From: Streptomyces poonensis | GTDB taxonomy: Bacteria; Actinomycetota; Actinomycetes; Streptomycetales; Streptomycetaceae | Assembly (NCBI RefSeq): GCF_014650915.1 | Contig: NZ_BMVW01000003.1 | Coordinates: forward strand, 283,339 to 347,338 | Length of the DNA stretch: 64,000 nucleotides | Direction: 5' to 3' | In this document: positions 1 to 8,376 of the stretch, in pieces | How positions within the stretch are numbered: position 1 is the stretch's first letter | Layout: the number at the start of each line of letters is the position of its first letter | Position numbers and translations under genes: made by a program | Notes under the pieces: model-generated | The model's database searches: none | What the model saw: the letters and a program-made list of their open reading frames with translations, nothing else | Told to the model about the DNA's origin: nothing

Positions 1-185
1 CGGCCTCTGCCCGGGGCTTCGGCTTCACCACGAAGGTACTGGCCGTTCCTGAGCGCAGGCGTTGGAGGCCGCTTCGGTCGGCATACGGTACGCACCGTCC
101 GCCAAGGATCGGTGGTGTTGCAGTACTGGTGATACTTCTCGAGAAATGCGCACATGGCCCGTGCGACGGCTGACCGCGTACCACG

Positions 186-2573
186 ATGGGCGGCATGGAC
201 AGCGAGCGCTCACGGGTCAGATTCCGTGTCGAAGGCATCGTGCAAGGGGTCGGGTTCCGGCCCTTCGTCCATGCGGCCGCCGGTCGGTACGCGCTCTCCG
301 GTCTGGTCGCCAACGACGACGCCGGAGTCCTCATCGAGGTGGAGGGTGCCGCGGATGCCGTGCGGCGGTTCCGGCGGACGCTGGAGGAGGAGGCTCCGCC
401 GCTGGCCGTGATCGAGCGCGTCAGCGCGGAGCCCGTGCCCGTGGAGGGGCTTCCCTACGCCGGATTCACCATTGCCGCCAGTCGCGGCACCGTCGACGGC
501 GACCCTGCGTGCGGTACCGGTGGTGAGGGGGTGGCGGGCGGGCGCGGGGCCCTGGTCTGCCCGGACATCGCCACCTGTGCCGACTGCACGCGTGAGCTCT
601 TCGCACCGGCCGACCGTCGCTTTCGGTACCCCTTCATCAACTGCACCAACTGCGGACCGCGCTTCACGGTCGTCCGGGGCACGCCCTACGACCGGATCCG
701 GACGACGATGGCGGAGTTCACGATGTGCCCCGCCTGCGCGGACGAATACCACGATCCGTCCGACCGGCGTTTCCACGCGCAGCCGCTGTGCTGTCCGGCC
801 TGTGGCCCGGCTCTTCGGCTCGTCGACTCCTCCGGCGCCGCGCTCCACGGGGACCCGCTGGCGGGGGCCGCCGATCTGCTGCGTGCCGGCCGGATCCTCG
901 CCGTCAAGGGACTCGGCGGATACCACCTCGCGGTGGACGCCGGGAACGAGACGGCCGTCCGCGCGCTGCGCTCCCGCAAGCACCGCGCCGGCAAGCCCTT
1001 CGCGGTCATGGTGCCCGACCTGCCCGCGGCGGAGCGCCTGTGCGAGGTCGACCCGGCCGGCCGGGAGCTGCTCACGGGCGTACGCCGTCCCATCGTGCTG
1101 CTGCCCCGCCGGGAGGAAGCCGGGGAAGCTCCTCTCGCGGCGGCGGTGGCCCCGGGCCGCCGCGATCTCGGGCTGTTGCTCCCGTACACCCCACTGCACC
1201 GGCTGCTGTCCGCCGAGCTGACCGGACCGTACGTCCTGACCAGTGGGAACGTGAGCGACGAGCCCCTCGCTTTCCGCGATGACGATGCCTTCGCGCGCCT
1301 CACCGGGGTCGCCGACGCGTTCCTCACCCATGACCGGCCGATCCATGCGCGTACCGACGACTCCGTCGTCCGCGTGCGCGGGGGCCGGACCATCCCCGTG
1401 CGCCGTGCGCGCGGCTATGCGCCTGAGCCGCTGTCCCTCACCGAACCCGCGCCGCGCCCGGTCCTGGGCTGCGGAGCGGAGCTGAAGAACACCTTCTGCC
1501 TCGCCGGGGACCGCACCGCCGTGCTGTCCCCGCATCTGGGGGATCTGGAGAACCATGAGACGTTGCGGTCGTTCGTCGAGGGTGTCGCCCACTTCCGGCG
1601 GCTCTTCGGCATCGAGCCCGCGCTGATCGCCCACGATCCGCATCCGGAGTACCTGTCCTCGAAGTACGCGTACGACCTCGCCGAGGAGACCGGTGCGGAG
1701 TTGGTCGGCGTACAGCACCATCACGCGCACATCGCCTCCTGCCTGGTCGACAACGGGATGCGCGGACCGGTCGTCGGCGTGGCCTTCGACGGGCTGGGGT
1801 ACGGCACCGACGGCACGCTGTGGGGCGGTGAGTTCCTGGTCGCCGATCTGTGCGGCTTCCGCCGCGCGGCCCACTTCGTTCCCGTTCCGCTGCCCGGGGG
1901 GACGGCCGCGATCAGGGAGCCGTGGCGGATGGCCGTCGCGTACCTGGACGCGTGCGGGGAGGAGTACGGCGGACGCGAGGACGGTCTGCCCGTACGCCGC
2001 CGGCACGGTGACCGCTGGGAGAAGGTGCGGGCGGTGGCCCGGTCCGGGGTGAACTCGCCCCTCACCTCCAGTGTGGGCCGGCTGTTCGACGCGGTCGCCG
2101 CGATCCTGGGGATCCGCGACACCGTGGACCACGAGGGGCAGGCGGCGGCCGAGCTGGAGCAGTGCGCCGACCCGTCGGTGCGGGACGCCTACTCCGTACG
2201 GATCGACGGCGGCCGGATCGACGGCGATCGGATCGACGGCGCCGATCTGGTCCGTTCGGTGGTCGACGACCTGCGCGCGGGAACTGCTGCGGGAACCATC
2301 GCCGCCCGATTCCACAACAGCCTCGCCCATGTCATCGTCGAGGTCAGTCGCCGGCTGGGCGAGACCACCGGTATCACCGTCGTCGCCCTCTCCGGTGGGG
2401 TCTTCCAGAACGCGCTGCTCGTCGACCGCACCGTTCCGGCGCTCCGACGGCACGGCTTCGAGGTGCTCACACACCGCCGGGTGCCGCCGAACGACGGCGG
2501 CATCAGCCTGGGCCAGGTCGCGGTCGCCGCCGCGCTCGACGCCGCGGGCGCCCTCGGGCCGGCGTCTTCCTGA
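186..2573 (+). CDS. hypF: HypF carbamoyltransferase, [NiFe] hydrogenase maturation
   Basis: HypF turns carbamoyl phosphate into a carbamoyl adenylate and passes the carbamoyl group to HypE, starting synthesis of the cyanide ligands of the [NiFe] site. The 795-aa protein has the full family layout: an acylphosphatase-like domain (about residues 10-100, motif VQGVGFRPF at 19), paired CxxC zinc motifs (C131/C134, C153/C156, C181/C184, C203/C206), a YrdC-like domain (about 215-400) and a Kae1-like domain with the metal motif HHHAH near residue 510. The ATG at 195 is an equally good start; neither has a strong ribosome binding site. It converges on hypE and is the only plus-strand gene of the hydrogenase island. 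Confidence 0.96.
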   Translation: MGGMDSERSRVRFRVEGIVQGVGFRPFVHAAAGRYALSGLVANDDAGVLIEVEGAADAVRRFRRTLEEEAPPLAVIERVSAEPVPVEGLPYAGFTIAASRGTVDGDPACGTGGEGVAGGRGALVCPDIATCADCTRELFAPADRRFRYPFINCTNCGPRFTVVRGTPYDRIRTTMAEFTMCPACADEYHDPSDRRFHAQPLCCPACGPALRLVDSSGAALHGDPLAGAADLLRAGRILAVKGLGGYHLAVDAGNETAVRALRSRKHRAGKPFAVMVPDLPAAERLCEVDPAGRELLTGVRRPIVLLPRREEAGEAPLAAAVAPGRRDLGLLLPYTPLHRLLSAELTGPYVLTSGNVSDEPLAFRDDDAFARLTGVADAFLTHDRPIHARTDDSVVRVRGGRTIPVRRARGYAPEPLSLTEPAPRPVLGCGAELKNTFCLAGDRTAVLSPHLGDLENHETLRSFVEGVAHFRRLFGIEPALIAHDPHPEYLSSKYAYDLAEETGAELVGVQHHHAHIASCLVDNGMRGPVVGVAFDGLGYGTDGTLWGGEFLVADLCGFRRAAHFVPVPLPGGTAAIREPWRMAVAYLDACGEEYGGREDGLPVRRRHGDRWEKVRAVARSGVNSPLTSSVGRLFDAVAAILGIRDTVDHEGQAAAELEQCADPSVRDAYSVRIDGGRIDGDRIDGADLVRSVVDDLRAGTAAGTIAARFHNSLAHVIVEVSRRLGETTGITVVALSGGVFQNALLVDRTVPALRRHGFEVLTHRRVPPNDGGISLGQVAVAAALDAAGALGPASS

Positions 2574-2594
2574 CCACCATCCCCGGGCCGGTCC

Positions 2595-3698
2595 TCAGCA
2601 GATACGCGGCAGCGGGTCGCCGATGAGCACATCGACGATGCGGGTACCGCCGAACCCGGTCCTGCACAGCACCAGCGGGGCCGGTTCTGCGCCCACATGG
2701 CCGATGACCGCGGCCTGTTCGCCGAGCGGGTGCGCGCGCAACGCGCCCAGTGCCGCCTCGGCGTCGGCGGCGTCCACTACGGCGACCATCCTGCCCTCGC
2801 AGGCGATGTAGAGCGGATCGATGCCGAGCAGCTCCGCGGCCCCCCGTACCTCGGGCCGGACCGGTACGGCGGCCTCGTCGAGAACGACCGCGACCTCGGA
2901 GGCGCGCGCGATCTCGTTGAGCACCGTGGCCACGCCGCCGCGGGTGGCGTCGCGCAGGCACCGTACACCGCCGCCGCAGGCGTCGAGCAGCGCCGCCACC
3001 AGGCCCGCCAACGGCGCTGTGTCCGACGTGAGTTCGCTTGCGATGTCCAGGTCGCCCCGGGCCAGCAGGACGGTGGTGCCGTGTTCGCCGATCGGCCCGG
3101 AGACCAGGACGGCGTCACCGGGCCGTGCCAGCCCGACACCGAGCGCGAACCCGTGTTCCACCACGCCCACTCCGGCGGTGGTGATGTAGCAGCCGTCGGC
3201 CTTGCCGCGCTCCACGACCTTGGTGTCGCCCGTGACGATGTCGACCTCCGCCGCGGCGGCCGCCTCGGCCATGGAGGCGGCGATGCGGGTCAGGTCCGCG
3301 ACCGGGAACCCCTCTTCGAGGATGAAGCCGGCCGAGAGGTGGAGCGGGCGCGCCCCGGCCATGGCCAGGTCGTTCACCGTCCCGTTCACGGCGAGGTCAC
3401 CGATGTCGCCACCGGGGAAGAAGAGCGGGGAGACCACGTAGGAGTCGGTGGTGAAGGCCAGTTGAGCCGTTCCCACCGTGAGCACCGCCTGGTCCTCCAG
3501 ACGTGCCAGCACCGGGTTGTGGAAGGCCGTGAGGAAGACGGCCTCGATCAGCGTCTGCGTGGCCTTGCCGCCCGCGCCGTGCGCGAGCGTGATGCGCTCG
3601 TCGCGCATCCGGGGCTTGCGACGGTGTGCCCGTTCGATGCGCCGCAGCACCTCTTCCTCGCCGGGTGCGGGCCGCGGCGCCTTGCGTCCCGTGGTCAT
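2595..3698 (-). CDS. hypE: HypE, hydrogenase expression/formation protein
   Basis: HypE accepts the carbamoyl group from HypF on its C-terminal cysteine and dehydrates it to a thiocyanate, which then supplies CN to iron on the HypC-HypD complex. The 367-aa protein has the glycine-rich AHGAGGK segment near its N-terminus, the GDTKVV ATP-binding region of the PurM-like fold, and ends in the diagnostic PRIC with the acceptor cysteine as last residue. The start was chosen at 3696-3698 because its ATG overlaps the hypD stop (ATGA), giving translational coupling. The reading frame stays open upstream, but that part only shadows hypD. Confidence 0.96.
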   Translation of the reverse strand: MTTGRKAPRPAPGEEEVLRRIERAHRRKPRMRDERITLAHGAGGKATQTLIEAVFLTAFHNPVLARLEDQAVLTVGTAQLAFTTDSYVVSPLFFPGGDIGDLAVNGTVNDLAMAGARPLHLSAGFILEEGFPVADLTRIAASMAEAAAAAEVDIVTGDTKVVERGKADGCYITTAGVGVVEHGFALGVGLARPGDAVLVSGPIGEHGTTVLLARGDLDIASELTSDTAPLAGLVAALLDACGGGVRCLRDATRGGVATVLNEIARASEVAVVLDEAAVPVRPEVRGAAELLGIDPLYIACEGRMVAVVDAADAEAALGALRAHPLGEQAAVIGHVGAEPAPLVLCRTGFGGTRIVDVLIGDPLPRIC

Positions 3699-4822
3699 GA
3701 CCGGATCGCCTCCCGCACCCCGGCCCGGTCGAACCGGCCGAAGTTGTAGTACGCCGCGCACGCTCCCTCGGAGGAGACCATGCAGGTGCCGATCGGTGTC
3801 TCGGGAGTGCACGCGGTACCGAAGACCTTGCACTGCCACGGCTTGAGCACGCCCTTGAGCACCTCGCCGCACTGACACGACTTCGGGTCGGCGACCCGGA
3901 CCCCCGGGAGGTCGAAGAGCCGCTCCGCGTCGTACGCGGCGTACGCCTCCCTCAGCCGCAGCGCGGAATGGGAGATGAAGCCGAGGCCGCGCCACTCGAA
4001 GTGCGGGCGCACCTCCATCACCTGGCTCAGGACCCGCAGCGCCTTGCCGTTGCCGTCCCAGGGCACGACCCTGCCGTACTGGTTCTCCACGGCCACGCGG
4101 TTCTCCGCGAGCTGGGTCAGGAGCAGATGGATCGACTGAAGGATGTCCAGGGGCTCGAACCCGGCGACGACCAGCGGTCGGCCGTACTCGGCCGCGATGA
4201 ACTCGTACGGCCGGCAGCCGATGACCGTGGACACGTGGCCGGGGCCGATGAACCCGTCCAGACGCAGATCGGGCGAGTCGAGGATCGCCTTGATCGCCGG
4301 GATGATCGTGACGTGGTTGCAGAAGACCGAGAAGTTGTCGAGTCCTTCGTCCGCGGCACGCAGCACGGTCATCGCGGTCGAGGGCGTGGTGGTCTCGAAG
4401 CCGATGGCCATGAAGACCACCCGCCGTCCGGGATTCCGCCGGGCGATCTTCAGCGCGTCGAGCGGCGAGTAGACCATGCGGATGTCCGCGCCCGCGGCCT
4501 TGGCGTCGAGGAACGAGGCGCTGCCCCCGGGGACCCGCATCATGTCCCCGAACGAGGTCATGATGACGTCCGGCTGCCCGGCGATGTGAAGGGCGTCGTC
4601 GACCCGGCCCATCGGGATCACGCAGACGGGACAGCCCGGCCCGTGCACGAGGCGGACGTTGTCCGGGAGATGGTCCTCGATGCCGTGCTTGTAGATGGTG
4701 TGCGTGTGCCCGCCGCACACCTCCATGAAGGTGTACGTGCGGCCCGGATCGCACAGTTCGGCGATTCTGGCGGCGAGGGCGCGGGCCTTGCCGGCGTCCC
4801 GGTACTCGTCGACATAGCGCAT
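3695..4822 (-). CDS. hypD: HypD, iron-sulfur scaffold for Fe(CN)2CO assembly
   Basis: HypD carries a [4Fe-4S] cluster and, with HypC, is the scaffold on which the Fe(CN)2CO unit of the hydrogenase is assembled. The 375-aa protein has the family signatures CGGHTH (about residues 38-43), GPGCPVC (about 62-68), FCNHV in the middle, and the C-terminal cluster region with CGEVLKG and a further spaced cysteine. Its start overlaps the hypC stop as TGATG and its stop overlaps hypE as ATGA, so hypC-hypD-hypE form one coupled block. Length and motifs are normal for the family. Confidence 0.96.
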   Translation of the reverse strand: MRYVDEYRDAGKARALAARIAELCDPGRTYTFMEVCGGHTHTIYKHGIEDHLPDNVRLVHGPGCPVCVIPMGRVDDALHIAGQPDVIMTSFGDMMRVPGGSASFLDAKAAGADIRMVYSPLDALKIARRNPGRRVVFMAIGFETTTPSTAMTVLRAADEGLDNFSVFCNHVTIIPAIKAILDSPDLRLDGFIGPGHVSTVIGCRPYEFIAAEYGRPLVVAGFEPLDILQSIHLLLTQLAENRVAVENQYGRVVPWDGNGKALRVLSQVMEVRPHFEWRGLGFISHSALRLREAYAAYDAERLFDLPGVRVADPKSCQCGEVLKGVLKPWQCKVFGTACTPETPIGTCMVSSEGACAAYYNFGRFDRAGVREAIRS

Positions 4823-5094
4823 CAGCCGTCTCCCGACTCCTTCAGTGCGTCGATCTCGTCGTCGTAGGCGGCGCCCATCTGCTCGAGGAACTCCATGGCG
4901 GCCCGCGCCTCCGCTTCGTCGATCTTGGACAGGGCGAACCCGACATGGATGAGGATCCAGTCGCCGGGCGCGACGCCCTCCTCTTCGAGCAGCGCGATAT
5001 TGATGGCCCGGCGCACGCCGCTCACCTCGACCTGGGCCAGGTCCGGCTGGTCGGTGAGGAGTTCGACGACCTCACCCGGGATGCCGAGGCACAT
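4822..5094 (-). CDS. hypC: HypC, hydrogenase assembly chaperone
   Basis: This 90-aa protein begins MCLGIPG, the HypC/HybG signature in which Cys2 binds the iron centre and contacts the large-subunit precursor. HypC shuttles the Fe(CN)2CO unit from HypD to the large subunit. Its 5' end overlaps the 3' end of the truncated hypA by 23 bp, and its stop is fused to the hypD start. A second, diverged HypC-like protein lies at 11903-12223, so the island has two members of this family. Confidence 0.94.
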   Translation of the reverse strand: MCLGIPGEVVELLTDQPDLAQVEVSGVRRAINIALLEEEGVAPGDWILIHVGFALSKIDEAEARAAMEFLEQMGAAYDDEIDALKESGDG

Positions 5095-5368
5095 CCGCCG
5101 CTCCCTGGTCTGCCGCTCCCTGGTCCGCTGCCTGCCGCGTGAGCGTGATGGACTGGAGGGTGAACTCGTCGCCGGGCACCGTGACGAGCTCGATGCCGGC
5201 GCCGTCGGCGACGCTGCCCCGCGCCACCAGCTCGAAGGACTGGGTCAGGGCCCCTTCGACCACCGCGTGCAGGCTTCCGATCCGTACCGTGACCCCGGTG
5301 ACCCGGCGTCCCCGCGCCCGGCGTTCCACCGCCCGGAGGATCTCTTCGCACAACCCGACCTCATGCAC
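5072..5368 (-). CDS. hypA: HypA-like nickel insertion protein lacking its zinc finger
   Basis: HypA delivers nickel to the large subunit together with HypB. The 98-aa product begins MHEVGLCEEI from a GTG at 5366-5368; this keeps His2, the known nickel ligand of the family, and the first about 75 residues match the HypA fold. Family members are usually about 113 aa with a zinc finger of two CxxC motifs in the C-terminal half. None of those cysteines is present here. The protein ends in a low-complexity tail (QAADQGAADQG) encoded by a short direct repeat (about 5094-5130) that runs into hypC. It is either a naturally zinc-free variant or a damaged gene. Confidence 0.85.
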   Translation of the reverse strand: MHEVGLCEEILRAVERRARGRRVTGVTVRIGSLHAVVEGALTQSFELVARGSVADGAGIELVTVPGDEFTLQSITLTRQAADQGAADQGAADVPRHPG

Positions 5369-5891
5369 GGTGCCCCGTTCCCTTCTCCGTCGCCTCTGTC
5401 ACCTTCGTCACCTCTGTCACCCGCTCGTCCAGCAGTTGCCGTACGAGCCGCACGGCCTCCTCCACCGCTCCGGAAGCGGCGGCGCTGAGCCCCATCCCCT
5501 CGCCCAGCTCCGCGGGTTCGCAGCCCACGACGAGCACCCACGGCAGGCGCACGCCCAGCCGGTCCAGGAGCGCGAGCACTGCCTCGGGCCCCATGTCGTG
5601 CGCGTCCATGGGCGCCGCGGCCACCGCCGCGGTCTCCCGTGTGCCGTCGGGCCGTTCGGGATCCAGGACGCACACCGTGCCCGGAGGTCCTCCGCACCGC
5701 ATCGCGTCGACGAGGATCAGGCCGTCATAGCCGGCCATCAGTTCGTACGCGAGGTGCACGCCGCGGATGCCGTAGTCCGCCACCCGCGTCCCCCGCGGCA
5801 GCGGCACCCCGGCCAGCCGCCGGGCGACCTCCACGCCGAAGCCGTCGTCCCGGCGGAGGACGTTGCCCACGCCCGCGACCATCACCCTCAC
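5361..5891 (-). CDS. Hydrogenase maturation protease (HybD/HyaD/HoxW family)
   Basis: Endopeptidases of this family remove the C-terminal extension of the [NiFe] large subunit after nickel insertion. The 176-aa protein has the N-terminal GVGNVLRRDDGFG motif (acidic metal-sensing position), the LVDA segment and a downstream HDMG histidine. Its likely substrate is the large subunit at 8377-10146, which has residues to remove after its last Cys-x-x-Cys-x-x-His motif. The start overlaps the preceding stop as ATGA and the 3' end overlaps hypA by 8 bp. The C-terminal tail after about residue 155 is rich in VTEVTK/TEATEK repeats and looks disordered. Confidence 0.9.
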   Translation of the reverse strand: MRVMVAGVGNVLRRDDGFGVEVARRLAGVPLPRGTRVADYGIRGVHLAYELMAGYDGLILVDAMRCGGPPGTVCVLDPERPDGTRETAAVAAAPMDAHDMGPEAVLALLDRLGVRLPWVLVVGCEPAELGEGMGLSAAASGAVEEAVRLVRQLLDERVTEVTKVTEATEKGTGHRA

Positions 5892-7153
5892 AGCAGCTCC
5901 ACCTCGTCGGGCGCGAAGTACCAGTGACGGCCGACGGATTCATGCAGGTCCGCGGCCGGGTCGTCGTCCAGGGTCACGGCCAGGTGCGTTCCGCCGTCGA
6001 CGTCCTCGAGGACCGCTGCCACCCGTGCGGTGCGGTCGCACAGGAACATGTCCTGCGCGTCGGCGCGTCGCCCGCCGGGGCGCAGCCGTACCCGGGCACC
6101 CGGACCGGCCCAGCCGCCGGGCACCCGCACGGCATCGCCCGGCGGGCGTACGGGGCGACCGGTGGCGGGACTCCCACTCTCTGTGTCGGTCCCTGTGTCG
6201 GTCTCCGCGTCGGCTTCCGGGCGGCGCGGACCGCGCAGCACGCCGTGCAACCGCTCCAGCACGGCGGGCGTGACCGCCTCGGCGTGCTCGATGATCGCCG
6301 CGGCTCGCTCATCGGTCCTCCTGGCCTCGTCCTTCTCCGCGTCGGTGAGGGTCATCGTGCGCAGCGTCAGCAGTTCGTCGATCTCCGTCCCGTCGTGCAG
6401 ATCGACGGGGCTCTCCGGAGCGATCCGCGGACGGTCGCCCAGGATGATCGGTGCGGACAGCAGTGTGCTGTCGTCGATCAGCACCGGCCAGGCGTGCTGG
6501 TTGTCGCATCCGGTGGCCGCGGCCGCGGCCCACGCCGGCGGATCGGTCAGGGAGAGGACGCGTCCCTGGACGGCCGCGAGGAGCGCGTGCGTGCCGACGA
6601 GGGAGCGGCACAGCATCTCCGGCCGTGGCGTCACGGGGCCGACGGTGCGGTTCTCCACGCGGATCCGTACCTTGAGCAGGTCGTACGGGCCCGGCAGGCG
6701 GTCGGCACGCATCCGCAGGACGCCGGACAGCTGCCACCGACGGCGCCCCTCCTCATCCCCTCCGGGAACCTCGAAGGGAACGGTCACGGTGACGCCGGGC
6801 ACGAGGGACGCACCCGCGTCGATCTCCCGCACCACGCCCTCGTCCCAGGGCCGTTCCTCCGGTGCGCGTGCGTACCGCCGCTGGATCTGCAGGAACCTGA
6901 CCCGCACGACGACGTCCGGCGCGGCGCTCCGCGACACGAGCAGGCACTCGGTCTGCGCGTGGGAGGTCTCCGACGGGTCCGCGCCCGGCGGGGCCAGCAC
7001 CCCGAACTGCCAGCGCAGCCGGTTCTTGGGCGCGGACGCCCGGTAGGGGTACAGGACGTATCCCTCGAAGAGGACGGCGTCCGCCACGGCGCGGGCCCGC
7101 TCGAACCCCGTCGGCGGCCGGACGGGCGAGGCGCCACCACTGTCACCGGTCAT
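5888..7153 (-). CDS. Hydrogenase-cluster conserved protein of unknown function (421 aa)
   Basis: I do not recognise a named enzymatic family. The protein is soluble, has no signal peptide or membrane span, and has a conserved-looking N-terminal half (VADAVLFEGYVLYPYR near residue 25, then LRWQFG). Similar proteins are found beside group 1h hydrogenase genes in actinomycetes, so a maturation or accessory role is inferred. A Glu/Asp/Thr-rich linker lies at about residues 320-335, followed by a short C-terminal domain ending in HWYFAPDEVELL. The start at 7151-7153 overlaps the DUF5947 stop as ATGA, and the stop overlaps the protease start, so it belongs to the coupled operon. Confidence 0.8.
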   Translation of the reverse strand: MTGDSGGASPVRPPTGFERARAVADAVLFEGYVLYPYRASAPKNRLRWQFGVLAPPGADPSETSHAQTECLLVSRSAAPDVVVRVRFLQIQRRYARAPEERPWDEGVVREIDAGASLVPGVTVTVPFEVPGGDEEGRRRWQLSGVLRMRADRLPGPYDLLKVRIRVENRTVGPVTPRPEMLCRSLVGTHALLAAVQGRVLSLTDPPAWAAAAATGCDNQHAWPVLIDDSTLLSAPIILGDRPRIAPESPVDLHDGTEIDELLTLRTMTLTDAEKDEARRTDERAAAIIEHAEAVTPAVLERLHGVLRGPRRPEADAETDTGTDTESGSPATGRPVRPPGDAVRVPGGWAGPGARVRLRPGGRRADAQDMFLCDRTARVAAVLEDVDGGTHLAVTLDDDPAADLHESVGRHWYFAPDEVELL

Positions 7154-7827
7154 CGGTCTCCTTCTCCGTGGAGTTCCGTGGAGGGAGGCCTGCCCCGCTC
7201 GCGCAGGCTCGCGAAGAACGCGTCCAGCTCGCTGTGGACCCGGGCGCCACCGCCGAACCCCGCCCAGTGCAGCCGCAGCTTCCCCACGAGCCGGTAGCAG
7301 GCGTCGACGGGGACCAGCGCGCAGTCCACACCGGTCCCCCGGCGTCGCAGGAGCAGCGCCTCGACGTCGTCGGCCGGTGCGACGACGTCCGGTCCGGCCC
7401 CCAGGATCCGTCGCCAGGTGACGTCCGCCAGCGGCATCTCGGTGGCCCCGGCGGGACTGGGGAAGAACGCCACCAGACGGTCCAGACGGGAGTTGCGCAG
7501 GAGGAAGCAGATACCGACCGGGATCTGCAGTTCCTCCCACTGTGCGGTGGTGAGAGGTAGTCCGGGAGCGAAGTGGTACCGGTCGGGAACGGTGCGGTAC
7601 CGCCCGCGAGCCGTGCCTGTGCTCTCGCTCCTGTCGCCTCGCCGGGCGAGCAGCAGCCGGCACGCCCGGCAGACGCACAGCAGGCCCCGGTCGTCCAGGT
7701 CCACCGCGTGGCCGTGCCCGGCGTCGACGGCGGCGTCACACAGTTCGCAGCGCGCCGTCCGCCCGCTGCGCCCGCTGCCGTCGGCGGGCGGTGCGAGGTA
7801 CCGGCGCAGACCGCCTCGCGCGGTCAC
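7150..7827 (-). CDS. DUF5947 family protein, hydrogenase-associated
   Basis: This 225-aa protein resembles the DUF5947 group found in actinomycete hydrogenase clusters. Two CxxC pairs stand near the N-terminus (CELC, then CVCRAC), suggesting a bound metal or iron-sulfur centre, followed by a region with RYHFAPGLPLTTAQWEELQIPVG-like composition typical of the family. The start is a GTG at 7825-7827 that overlaps the NifU-like stop as GTGA. With the NifU-like and 421-aa neighbours it may help electron transfer or cofactor assembly; that role is inferred from context only. Confidence 0.82.
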   Translation of the reverse strand: MTARGGLRRYLAPPADGSGRSGRTARCELCDAAVDAGHGHAVDLDDRGLLCVCRACRLLLARRGDRSESTGTARGRYRTVPDRYHFAPGLPLTTAQWEELQIPVGICFLLRNSRLDRLVAFFPSPAGATEMPLADVTWRRILGAGPDVVAPADDVEALLLRRRGTGVDCALVPVDACYRLVGKLRLHWAGFGGGARVHSELDAFFASLRERGRPPSTELHGEGDR

Positions 7828-8372
7828 CGCCGCGCCTCCCGGCGGGGCGTCGCGGGATCCTCCCGCGGCGGTCCGGGCAGGATCTGCAGCAGGTCCGGCT
7901 CCCGGGGCGGGCGCTGCACCCGGACCGCGGCGATCTCGGGCGCCGCCGTCAGGACAGCGCGCTCGATCACCTCCTCGGCGGCGACGGAGGAGGAGGGGCA
8001 GCCGCTTCGCTCTCCGCGCAGCAGGACCCGTACGACATCCCCTTCGTCGCCTGCCTCCACAGCGAGCAGCTCGAGGTCCGCCGCGTGCATCGCCAGTCGG
8101 TGCCGTGCCTGGTCGAGGGCCTTCCCGATCCGCTCCGCGGTGGAGCACGGGTGCAGATCGTGGAGGATCAGCAGACTGCCCACGAGGTCGTCGGCGGCCA
8201 GCCGTGCCACCGTGTCGGGGGGCAGCATTCCGGTGATCCGGTCGAGACCGGCCCCGTACAGCCGCATCAGCAGCCGTACGAGTTCCTCGGCGCGTTCACC
8301 CACCCGCGGCGTCGCGGAGAGCTGTGCGACGAGCTGTGCCACTCGGGCTTCGGTCTCCCGCAGTGCGTCCAT
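7824..8372 (-). CDS. NifU-like protein (C-terminal Fe-S scaffold type domain)
   Basis: The 182-aa product looks like the NifU-C/thioredoxin-like iron-sulfur proteins encoded next to group 1h hydrogenases. The region around residues 115-150 (LLRGERSGCPSSS, then VIERAVLTAAPEIAAVRV) matches the NifU C-terminal fold, but only one cysteine of the usual CxxC is clear (SGCPSS). It may therefore be a diverged electron-transfer or assembly factor rather than a true scaffold. It begins 4 bp after the large-subunit stop and overlaps DUF5947 at its end. Confidence 0.78.
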   Translation of the reverse strand: MDALRETEARVAQLVAQLSATPRVGERAEELVRLLMRLYGAGLDRITGMLPPDTVARLAADDLVGSLLILHDLHPCSTAERIGKALDQARHRLAMHAADLELLAVEAGDEGDVVRVLLRGERSGCPSSSVAAEEVIERAVLTAAPEIAAVRVQRPPREPDLLQILPGPPREDPATPRREARR

Positions 8373-8376
8373 TGGT

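Noticed and set aside
1..185. Possible end of hypB or another hyp gene at the left edge
   Set aside because: No frame here shows HypB-like GTPase sequence; nothing can be supported in this short stretch.
210..2474. Long minus-strand open frame opposite hypF
   Set aside because: Antisense shadow of a well-supported gene, caused by high GC content; no domain similarity.
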